Shown: one piece after another, positions 11,767 through 19,906 of the stretch
Numbering within the stretch: the stretch's first letter is position 1
Layout: the number at the start of each line of letters is the position of its first letter
From: Luzula sylvatica
Lineage: Eukaryota > Streptophyta > Magnoliopsida > Poales > Juncaceae
Length of the DNA: 64,000 nucleotides
Assembly: GCA_946800325.1 (NCBI GenBank)
Contig: OX326956.1
Span: 76,395,087 to 76,459,086, forward strand
Reading direction: 5' to 3'
The notes under the pieces: model-generated
Database searches by the model: none
The model's input: the letters and a program-made list of their open reading frames with translations, nothing else
Told to the model about the DNA's origin: nothing
Program-made: the position numbers and the translations under genes

Positions 11767-11954
11767 TTAATAGTAATTTATCATATATTTTGTAATGCTT
11801 TGATTTATTATTTAATAGTATATTACACAAATAATATATGATTGTATTTGTATTATTATTTTAATAGTAATTTATCATATATTTTGTAATGCTTTGATTT
11901 ATTATTTAATAGTATATTACACAAATAATATATGATTGTATTTGTATTATTATT
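11767..11954. repeat. perfect 94-bp tandem duplication
   Basis: The 94 bases at 11767-11860, starting TTAATAGTAATTTATCATAT, are repeated at 11861-11954 with no difference I could find. The surrounding sequence is highly AT-rich and non-coding. Identity between the copies indicates a recent duplication or an assembly artefact. Confidence 0.9.
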
Positions 11955-12104
11955 TTATTTTCAACAAATATTTTGTATACCAATTATATTTATGTTTTGC
12001 GTAAAATATTATTTTTTATTATTGTGTTGTATGATTGTATTTATATTTGTTAATTGGTTTAATAAAAACATACAAGAAAGGTAGTTTGGTAAATAAACAT
12101 ATTT

Positions 12105-12136
12105 GTTATCCGATGCGAAGTGAGGTATCCACTAGT
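12105..12136 (+). mobile_element. possible decayed Helitron 3' end
   Basis: A hairpin-prone stretch with a GCGAAG core (ATCCGATGCGAAGTGAGGT) lies a few bases before CTAG followed by T at 12132-12136. Plant Helitrons typically end in a short GC-rich hairpin, often with a GCGAAGC loop, about 10 bp before CTRR, and insert 5' of a T. The hairpin here is only partly paired, no 5' TC end was identified, and no helicase is present. It is a low-confidence call. Confidence 0.28.
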
Positions 12137-13265
12137 TATTTTTTTCATTCTCATATATCATTGTTAATATTAATATATCATTAATGGTACAAATATATTT
12201 TTTGTGTTATTAATATATTATTTTAATTGCAGTACATTACACTAGTATTAAGCATTATATCATTTTTTAGTGATCATTTATGTTACTATTGCTGAGGTAT
12301 TATATCATTTTTACTGATTATACACTTGCCTGAAAATATTCCCAACATGTCATTTTTATTGTTTTAGGTTAATATTTGTTTTTCTGATAAAATATTGTTT
12401 TCAATTTTATATTTCATGACAATACATTATTTAAATTATTAACATGTACTAATACAATACTTCCAACATACCAGTAGTAATATATAATATAATCAAACTT
12501 ACAATTATATATTTTTGCCACATGAATATCAATGAACCATCATTTAAGTAACACATATTTCCTTTCCCAAAAAAGAGGTAAAAGTTTGGTCAACTGTTCT
12601 GAATGTATCGTTTCCCAAAAAGCAAATTTCTTAACTTATTTATCCATTAATGAACCGGTTAAATTTTATTTTCCTATAATACCCTTGTATGATTGGAAGG
12701 CCGCGATTACATCCATCTAGAAAGAAACAAAAATATTAGGTGTATGGAAGAATAACTCTATTTTTTTTTATGAAATTTTCAAGAACATGTTAATTCGAAA
12801 TTTTGACAGCACATAAAATATTTTGTAGAACCCTAAAATTTTCTCAGTTTATCAATGACCCGTGAGTAATTTCTTTTTATTAATCCAGAAAAAGATAATT
12901 TTTTTGTTTTTTAATTGTTAATGAACTCTGTTAATTACCTTTTGTATCATAATCATGACCAATTCATAACATACAAAACTAATTTCGACTTGATGGGGGA
13001 AGAATAGGATGACCATTTATTTATTACAACTTTTCAAATCAAATATTTGATTTTTGACAAAGGAGATCACGTTGCTCAATCTACACTCCCAATGGAAGAA
13101 TGGCAAAGAAAATTTTACACATGATCTCCTAAAAAAAATACAAAAAACAAAATAAACAAAAGAAGAATATTTTCAAGATCAACATACCGAAAAGCGCAAA
13201 AATTGAAATAATTTTCGTACCAAATAAATCTAAATAAATAGCATTTGTGGTTGGATGTATCAAAA
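12137..13265. other. intergenic sequence downstream of the OVATE-like gene
   Basis: No supported coding exon. A 62-codon open frame at 12532-12720 has no recognisable feature. The right-hand few hundred bases should contain the 3' untranslated region of the minus-strand gene ending at 13266. Confidence 0.5.
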
Positions 13266-14086
13266 TTACACGACAATATCATTATCAATAGTTTTCTCAT
13301 CGCCAATGCTCGATTCCGCATCGGCAGTATCAGAGAACAAATCCTTGCACAATTCTCCGTAGAAACGGCAAACCAAATCGACGTAAACGGGGCTCTTGAG
13401 AGTATCCCAACAATAAATTAGCTCCTCCACATCACCCAAATCCCTCATTTTCTTGTCTTCCACGAGCATCTCGAGTAAGCATCCTTCGAAACTCTTACAC
13501 GCGGCCTCCACGTCAGGGTCTTCCACATCCATTTCTTCACTTGCCTGGCGCCTCATGCGTACCTGTCAAGATACTTGTTGGATCACATATACCATTTTTC
13601 TCAATTTTATAATTGTATAGTTATATAAATGATTCAAATAGCACCGCAATAACACGGCGTATAAATTGCAGTCTACTAAATAACGACGCTATATTGGCGT
13701 TATAGCGCGTAATAGCGGTGATCTTGTGTAAATTGCAGTCCGAGCGCTACGCCGCTAAATCGCAATTTAAAATAATGAGTTATATATACCATTTTGATGA
13801 AAGCTGGCGTAACGGGAGAAGGAAACGGTTCGCGACTTCTCTCGGTGAGGCTGAGACTTGGTAACTCCCCAACACTATCACCTTCTTCGCGCATCGATAC
13901 CATAGGCCAGAACACCGCTCGCACCGATTTATACTCGCGACGTCTCGGACTCCTTTTCTCGACGGCTTCGCGGAGGTTTTGAAATTTGAATGATCTGAGG
14001 GAGGTGATCGGTTTCGAAATTATTGTTAGGGCTCCCTTGCATGATTTGAAGGGCATGCACGCGCAACTCGATCTCTCTCTCGGCAT
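13266..14086 (-). CDS. OVATE-family-like protein, OFP17-like (197 aa, 2 exons)
   Basis: Exon 1 is 14086-13790 and exon 2 is 13562-13266, both on the minus strand and joined in phase 0. The first half is basic and Ser/Arg-rich, with PSPVTPAFIKM just before the junction. The C-terminal half carries a domain at about residues 122-175 with SFEGCLLEMLVED, then DLGDVEELIYCW, then LKSPVYVDLVCRFYGELC. The spacing EML...DVEELxxCWxxLxSPVYxDLVxxFYGEL matches the OVATE domain of plant OFP proteins, in the divergent form I associate with OFP17. OFPs are plant-specific transcriptional regulators that bind TALE homeodomain and TRM proteins and affect organ shape. The tail is acidic (SSIGDEKTIDNDIVV). The function of this particular copy is inferred from the domain. 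It lies head-to-head with the gene at 14797. Confidence 0.85.
13642..13768. repeat. CG-rich structured insertion in the OVATE-like gene's intron
   Basis: This stretch stands out from the AT-rich intron by many CG dinucleotides (GGCGTTATAGCGCG, GCTACGCCGC). CACCGCAATAAC at 13642 and GTAATAGCGGTG at 13709-13720 form an imperfect inverted pair (10 of 12). AAATTGCAGTC is repeated directly at 13663 and 13730. AAATTGC (13730) and GCAATTT (13762) form a second inverted pair. It looks like a small MITE or nested fragment. No target-site duplication was established. Confidence 0.45.
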
Positions 14087-14796
14087 CGCAGAGAGGGCGA
14101 GAGAGAGGACGGGAGATTGATTATGTGAATATGGAAGAAGAGAATGTTAGAATCTTGTTGAAGGTTTATTTCTTATTTTTGATGAATTTTTGTAAGATTG
14201 AGAGGTGTGGAAGTGTGGAACACACGTTTGATAGGATAGTGGATTGTCATTATGAATTTGTTAAGAGATAATTATGCTGACTGGTTTTTATGATTTGGGT
14301 GATTAAGTCTAATTTTGGTGCAATTTTAAAATTTGAGTTGTATTCTTAGCTTTATAAATTCAGACATATTAATAATTGCTTATCTTAAATTATTAAAGCT
14401 TATAATCAGCAGATTTTAATCATTTCAAGAATATGAAAATAGCTAAAGACCGATATAATTAGAAAAAATAATGATACAAACTTTGTAAAAGTCAAATTAG
14501 TAAACATGTCACCAATAGGAAGTTTATCAATTTGTTATATAAATAAACTAAAATAACACATTATTAATTTAGAAATTTGAAAGAAATTAATAAAAAAATG
14601 CTATAAAATAATATTCTTATATTTTATCATTTCTCGTTTTCAAGGGTCTGAATATAATATTCTTCTTTAGAAGGTCATAAATGGAAAATACTCTAGTAAT
14701 AAGGTTAGATATTTGAAATTCAATAAAATATAGGGTGTGATATGCAAAGTTAGCCTGTCGTCTCTCTCGATCTCGGTCTGTTTGTGCTCGCGAGCA
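14087..14796. other. divergent promoter region between the OVATE-like gene and the membrane-protein gene
   Basis: About 710 bp separate two head-to-head start codons, so both promoters must fit here. The parts near each ATG contain CT/GA-rich runs (GAGAGAGGGCGAGAGAGAGG near 14080-14110; TCTCTCTCGATCTCGG near 14761), typical of plant 5' untranslated regions and core promoters. The middle is AT-rich. No specific operator can be claimed. Confidence 0.5.
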
Positions 14797-16661
14797 ATGG
14801 CGAGAGATTATTCCAAATCAATTCGTCAAGTTCGATTCTTTTGCTTACTTGTATGGATCACTTCTCTCCCTTCGCTATCTCTCGCTTACAGACCTGGCGA
14901 GATTGTGCCTATGAGTCGATCCGGTCAATACCATGGGGTAAGCATATATAATTAAGGCATAATAAATCTTAAATTACATTGTAACATCAGATTTTTGTGT
15001 ATTTCTTTCCAAATTGAAGTATTGGTATTGTATTTACTTGACAAATTGGATAAGAATCAGACCTGAAATTTCCTTAGCTCCTGTCAGGATGATTAACAAT
15101 TGGGAATTTGAAATTAGTAGAAATTAAGCCTCATCAATTACTAATATGGTTCAATTAGGCAGGAATAAGCCTGAATTTCTTCAATTATACAATAAAACAA
15201 ATCAAAATTATTCTTTTATCTCGGTTTATTTTAATCCTATTTTTTCCCCAATTTTTTTTGATTAATTACAGTCAAGAAGTGTATGGTTTGATGTTGTTGG
15301 CAAACATTGTCCAATGTTTGCAGTCAATAGAGAGGTAATTTATTTTTATCTTTTACAACATTATTATTGATACTACTTTTTATTTACTTTTAATGCGAGA
15401 AATATTGTACCGGTCCTTAAAAATTATTGTATTTACATATATGCCCCTATTTTTTTTTTGAAAATTATTGTATTTACAAATATGCCCCTATTTTTTTTTT
15501 TGAATTTAAACAGGTATTGATGCCAATTCCTAAACCAACTGGTTTCACTGGTGCCGATCCCTACAAACTGTAATATTTCAACTCTCTATTTTAATTATTA
15601 TTTTCTATATATTCTTTTTATAAATACAAAATTATAATATGCAGATCATTTCAAATTGGGCATGAAAAATTCTATGTACCTTGGCTTTATGTGATAAATC
15701 GCAAAAGCGCTGAACTTCCTCTAATTGATTTTCATATAGTAAGTATTATTCATTTTATACAAATTTTTTCTAGGGTTATACATGCATATTTACAAATTGG
15801 AGTTTTTTTGCAAAATTTGTAGCGATATTCAGGGAATGATGTACATGGAGTAACAGCTAAAGTAGTAGACATGCCTCACAATTGTATGTTAAAATTCAAT
15901 TTTTCATTTTATATTTATCATAAATTTTAAACTTTTGAACTTATTACTTCTTTTTTTTTGTTATGAGAAGATATACAAATGCATCCAGAGATAAAAAAGA
16001 ATTATTGGAGCCCTCAAAATTGGCCTAAACATATCATTGTTAGATACACTTGGTAAGTTCCGACATTAAAAAATATATACAAAAAATTCATTTTATTTTT
16101 ACTTTGTAAGACCCCCTTTGACTATTTGAATATTCAAAAAACAAAAAAAATCCTAACCATTTAATGAAGAGTAATGTGCGAACATTTGTGTGCAGGCCAA
16201 AATATTGAATATTTAAATACCAATATTAAAAATTCAGTAGAGAAATAATTAGGGTTTTTTTGAAAATTCCCTTGTAAATAATACGTAATTTTAATAATTA
16301 GGGAGGAGCAGTCTGAAATAGATGTTGCTGGTGGATTCTATGTCCTTTTTGGATCGGGTATAATATTTATCGCTTATTTTAATATCTTTTTGCAATGAAA
16401 TTGGTAAAATTTTGCTCATAGTTTGAACTCGTATTTTTCTTTGTTTCAGGGCTTCTTATGTCATTTGTTCTCGCAATTTACGTTCTACAATCCTCCAAAG
16501 ATAAGATAGAAAAGTATGTTTTCTTTTCCATTTTCTTATAAAAAATGGTATATTCTTGCAAATAAGTATATAATCGAGGAACATTTTTGTTTTTCAGGTT
16601 TGTGAGAGAGACTGTAGTGGAAAATAGTGGGCTCGAGGGAGGAGTTCCAAAGGTCGAATAA
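14797..16661 (+). CDS. secreted-side single-pass membrane protein of unknown function (226 aa, 9 exons)
   Basis: Exons: 14797-14937, 15272-15334, 15514-15569, 15645-15738, 15823-15883, 15971-16052, 16302-16357, 16450-16513, 16598-16661. They sum to 681 nt in frame. The start is the first in-frame ATG. A signal peptide is clear (residues about 13-30, FFCLLVWITSLPSLSLA), with likely cleavage after Ala30. The predicted lumenal or extracellular part (31-175) contains GQYHGSRSVWFDVVGKHCPM, PKPTGFTGADPYK and NYWSPQNWPKHIIVRYTWEE. It is followed by one membrane span (about 176-198, FYVLFGSGLLMSFVLAIYVL) and a short cytosolic tail with basic and acidic residues ending GGVPKVE. The topology fits a type I protein of the ER or secretory pathway. 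I think it is a conserved plant protein, but I do not recognise a characterised family. Many small exons with consistent phases argue for a functional gene. Confidence 0.87.
15420..15501. repeat. 41-bp tandem duplication in intron 2
   Basis: The unit starting AAAATTATTGTATTTACA, containing ATATGCCCCTA and a poly-T tail, occurs twice in a row (15420-15460 and 15461-15501) with one base change. It lies 12 bases before the acceptor of exon 3 (15513). The second poly-T run may serve as the polypyrimidine tract. Confidence 0.85.
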
Positions 16662-17360
16662 TTTCTTTTTTTAATTATTTTTTTATGAAATTCAAGAACC
16701 TTTTTTTTATGTTTAATAGAGAGATTAGTTGAGTATGAATAGTGTTGTTAAACTTATTTGTTTCGGTTGCGAAAAAGAATATAATACTCTTTTTTATGTA
16801 TTTTATTTTTGCAATTTTGTAATTCTCCATCAAATTTATTTATGCATTTAAATTGTAAAATAGAGACCAGCAATAACATCATTTTGCAATCTTCTTCATT
16901 CCTGAATGGAAATTATTATATTACACTTTACATATTTTTGCTAATTGCTTTGCAATTAAGATCAAATAAATCCTAGACTATTTGCTTCACATAACAATCA
17001 ATCTTTTTTCCATTTAAGAACCAAAATTAAGCAAAAAAAGCGTTCATGAATATTTTCTGGCAAATTCCTTTGCGAGACCAAATAAAGTCTCGCTACGCGT
17101 ATCAAGTGGATATATTTTTCAATCAAGCACTAAAGATCTTGCAAAACTCTGAAACATTTTCATCTTTTTGAATCAAGAATGAAAGCTCTTGCAATACGCT
17201 TCGAATCTTTCTTTGCATAATCAAGAGAACCTCTTAAAAAGTAAGGTAGATCTTATTATATATTTCTTCAATCTCATCTGTTATTTCCAAAAATAAATTC
17301 AGCACAATTAATTTTTAAAATAATTCTTTTGCATGATGAATGGACAAACCTTTGATCATG
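16662..17360. other. 3' flank of the membrane-protein gene and intergenic sequence
   Basis: This holds the 3' untranslated region of the gene ending at 16661, then AT-rich sequence. At 17040-17230 it becomes less AT-rich, with repeated bits such as TCTTGCAAAAC and CTCTTGCAATAC within AATCAAG...CTTGCAA phrases, but no open reading frame of note. No gene is supported. Confidence 0.45.
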
Positions 17361-17636
17361 TTATGTTGATGCATCTCTTTTGGAGAACTCGGCAATCTTT
17401 AGCGAGATATTTTGAAAGAAATGTTGATAAGTGCTCATTCTCTCCTCTCGAAGGCTTCGAAAACGCCGAGTTTTCTCTGCATTTATTTGATCGATGTGTA
17501 ACCACTCTTTAACCCTCTCATCTCCCTTGCGCGGGACAATTAGAACAGTATCACGAGTCGTTTTTCTCAATCTTCCGTGAATTTTTGTTACATTTTTATC
17601 GAAACTTTTTGATTCCATTGTTGGTTTCTCTCTCAT
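17361..17636 (-). CDS. possible small gene or exon, 91-codon open frame, function unknown
   Basis: An ATG-to-stop frame of 91 codons lies on the minus strand. The product is hydrophilic and basic (RGRLRKTTRDTVLIVPRKGD has its core at about residues 20-40; later KTRRFRSLREERMSTYQHFF), with no membrane segment or signal peptide. It is unrecognised. Its base composition is less AT-rich than its surroundings, and a stem-loop with CCAAT and ACGT elements lies about 85-140 bp upstream of its ATG, which would suit a promoter. It could equally be an exon of a decayed gene or a transposon fragment. Confidence 0.3.
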   Translation of the reverse strand: MREKPTMESKSFDKNVTKIHGRLRKTTRDTVLIVPRKGDERVKEWLHIDQINAEKTRRFRSLREERMSTYQHFFQNISLKIAEFSKRDAST

Positions 17637-17721
17637 TGTCTAGTCTGAATGAGAATGTCTAGTTATGATGAAGGGGAAAGCACAAGACCTTCTCTCTGGA
17701 GGAAAATTGAAATTGCAATAG

Positions 17722-17774
17722 CCAATCAGAACACGCCACGTCAGCAATTGGATGATATTTTGTGTTCTGATTGG
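17722..17774. promoter_or_regulatory. 53-bp stem-loop with CCAAT boxes and a TGACGTGG bZIP-type element
   Basis: CCAATCAGAACAC at 17722-17734 and its perfect reverse complement GTGTTCTGATTGG at 17762-17774 form a 13-bp stem. The 27-base loop contains CCACGTCA (TGACGTGG on the other strand), a known plant bZIP-binding ACGT-core type, and a separate CAATTGGA. A CCAAT box lies at each end. It sits upstream of the 91-codon minus-strand frame. It may be a promoter element, or a small palindromic insertion that happens to carry such motifs. Confidence 0.5.
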
Positions 17775-17919
17775 TTTGGTTCACAGTGGACCTGTGGACA
17801 TATTCAAATGGTTCCATTATTTTTATTGAGCAATTAAGCAATATCTTGCAAGTCAATATAATTAGAAAATTTTACAACTTGATGTTAATTGACTTTATAG
17901 ATGTGGGGATCACTATAAA

Positions 17920-18424
17920 CAGGGGTGGCCCTCGGTAAGTCGCGCAACCCCGAGGGGTTGCGCAACCATCTAGGGCGGGACCACGATATGTATAACGAAG
18001 TTCATTTTTGTAGACATGTATAATGAAGATAAACAGGATAATAAATTATTCGTAGAGATGAAATCTATTTTTTGTATTTATCTAATTTAAGCGATTTTCT
18101 TTGTAATTAAAATAAAACAATGGATTATAGGTACATGTTTCAATCAGCAAAATTATCTCTCAAACTTAATTATTAGTTTATGATATACTTTCTTCTTTTC
18201 TTAAAACATATTTTTATGTTTTTCAGACTTTTTCTTTTAATATTCTTTTTTAGACATATTGTATGTTTGAACTTTTAAGTATTCTTGAATTCTACACGTA
18301 AATGAGAATTAGGACTTGTACTTTAAAAGTTGTATAGTTATATTACAAGTTGATTATTTTTCTTTGTTCTTGTTTTGCGAAAGACGATATCTTCGCCGAC
18401 CCCGACTACAAATTGTGCTACCCC
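17920..18424. mobile_element. possible non-autonomous hAT-like fragment
   Basis: The left end reads CAGGGGTGGCCCTCGG. The right end, on the opposite strand, reads GGGGTAGC, giving a short inverted pair (GGGGTGGC 17922-17929 versus GCTACCCC 18417-18424, 7 of 8). CAGGGGTGGC-like termini occur in plant hAT elements. Flanks CACTATAAA (left) and CACATAAA (right) resemble, but do not match, an 8-bp target duplication. GC-rich ends (GTCGGGGTCGGCGAAG on the minus strand at the right) enclose an AT-rich interior. No transposase is seen. Confidence 0.33.
17942..17963. repeat. perfect 22-bp palindrome
   Basis: GCGCAACCCC, a GA spacer, then GGGGTTGCGC: a 10-bp stem with a 2-base centre, extremely GC-rich in an AT-rich setting. 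Two bases is too short for a stable hairpin loop on its own strand, but the dyad is exact. It lies near the left end of the hAT-like fragment. Confidence 0.95.
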
Positions 18425-18959
18425 ACATATCACATAAATAAAACATTATAAATCCCTAATTGAATCAAGCATTACATTTTTCTATATATAATAAGTTATA
18501 TTTTTAAGATGGTAAACTACCCATATAAATTCACTTAAAAGTTTAAAACAATGCACTGTTAATTGAGTATAGAGGTCATTTTAAGAACGTCCAATTCATG
18601 TTAATTATGTGTTACATGCTAATTATATTTTAATTAGATAGTTAATTATCCATGTTGATGTATGGGTAATATTGGATGAATTTGGAATCAGAGTATAATT
18701 TTTCTTGCGTTTACATGATTATATTGAATTAGTACACATTCAATTTTTTGCTAACCGTTATACAAGAAAATAAATTTTTCTCGTTCAAAAAAAGAGAATA
18801 TACTTTATCATTTTCAATTTTCTTAATAATCGAGAATGATGTACACATCAATTTGTAATTATAACAACTTCTAGATCACTTTAAAACATAGAGGAAAAGT
18901 CACAGCAAGCTCTCTTTTTCACTAAATAGAAGCCTTAAATAAAGACCCAATTAAGCAAA
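18425..18959. other. AT-rich intergenic sequence
   Basis: No gene, RNA or defined repeat is seen. It separates the hAT-like fragment from the LINE remnant. The left boundary of the LINE-derived sequence is not sharp and may lie within this stretch. Confidence 0.45.
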
Positions 18960-19479
18960 ATTAATTAAACCGCTTCAAAAATCAATTGCTTGGAAAAGTA
19001 AAATTATAAAGACCTTGAATAAAGAAGCCTTAAAATCACACCCTCTTTCATTAGATCAAATAGAGGAAATCCAAATTGCGATGGGCTTCCTACCTTCCAT
19101 TAATCACCTAAACAATAGCCCAAAAAAACAACAAGCCCAAGAAAACAATCTACTACTAGATTGGATAAATCATAATACAAATGAAATATGCGATAATATT
19201 TCAGCCCAAATAGAAAGTATAAGGCTCGAAGCTAAAGATAATCAATCTATTTAGGAACCCAAATAAACTCTTAAAACCTGGTTTAAAGGCTCCAACCCAC
19301 ATTATTACGAATTAGACAATTTTTCCTCTATTATTGTAACTCAATCTGACCCTTGTGTTATGTTAAAGATGAGGCTGAAGGAGGCAGCAAATATGCGGCC
19401 TAGTCGTGGATCCGGAATTTTATTCTATCGTTATCTACCTGTTTTAGCTGAAGTAATTTTTGGTGATAATGTTATTTAA
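18960..19479 (+). pseudogene. LINE ORF1-like remnant
   Basis: An open frame at 19015-19254 encodes polar sequence (PLSLDQIEEIQIAMGFLP, then LLLDWINHNTNEICDNIS). After two stops the same frame continues with KMRLKEAANMRPSRGSGILF and LPVLAEVIFGDNVI, ending in TAA at 19479. Position directly before an endonuclease-like frame, in a different phase, fits the ORF1 tail of a plant non-LTR retrotransposon. The ORF1 assignment rests mainly on this position, because no zinc knuckle is visible. Stops within the frame show decay. Confidence 0.45.
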
Positions 19480-19480
19480 A

Positions 19481-19906
19481 AATGTCTCTATTTGCACTTG
19501 GAACGTTAGAGGTTTGGGTCGTTCCGAAAAATATAATATTATTAAGGATTCTCATACGAACTCGGATTGTAATATTACTTGTTTTCAAGAAACTAAATGA
19601 GATTCTCCTAACCTCTTCTCTTTCAAAAAAGTTTGTCCGCCAAAATTTCAAAACCATGTTTTAAAAAATGCATTTGGCTCTCGAGGAGGAGTGTTCACGG
19701 CAACCTCAGACCGTATCGACATCACAAGCTCTTTTATTCTACAATTCTCACTAAATGCAATTATCAAAGCAAATGATGAATTGACCTTTCTTCTCTCCAA
19801 TATTTATTGCTACGCTGACAACGATACAAATAATCTAAAAACACGTTATTTGAACTTCTCAAAGCATACAAATCTTGCTATGAATCGAAAAAAAATACTT
19901 TCTTAA
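19481..19906 (+). pseudogene. LINE ORF2 endonuclease-domain remnant, running into the satellite
   Basis: The frame reads NVSICTWNVRGLGRSEKYN, then CFQETK, then an in-frame TGA (19598-19600). It continues LFSFKKVCPPKFQNHVL, GSRGGVFTATSD and LLSNIYCYADND. WNVRGL, QETK, GSRGG and a Y-containing block where family members have VYAP are the ordered landmarks of the APE-type endonuclease domain at the N-terminus of plant LINE ORF2. The reverse transcriptase is absent. The frame stays open across the satellite boundary at about 19821 and stops at 19904-19906. The internal TGA and missing remainder make it non-functional. Confidence 0.75.

Noticed and set aside
12532..12720. 62-codon open frame in the intergenic gap
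   Set aside because: No splice context, no recognisable domain and no compositional difference from its surroundings.
17649..17837. 62-codon plus-strand open frame (and an overlapping minus-strand one at 17659-17856)
   Set aside because: Both cross the palindromic stem-loop at 17722-17774 and lack motifs, so they are better explained by regulatory or insertion sequence.
1..19820. tRNA or other structured RNA genes
   Set aside because: I looked for GGTTCGAATCC-like B boxes with a matching A box and acceptor stem. Isolated GTTCGA or TTCGAATC strings occur, but none has a cloverleaf context.
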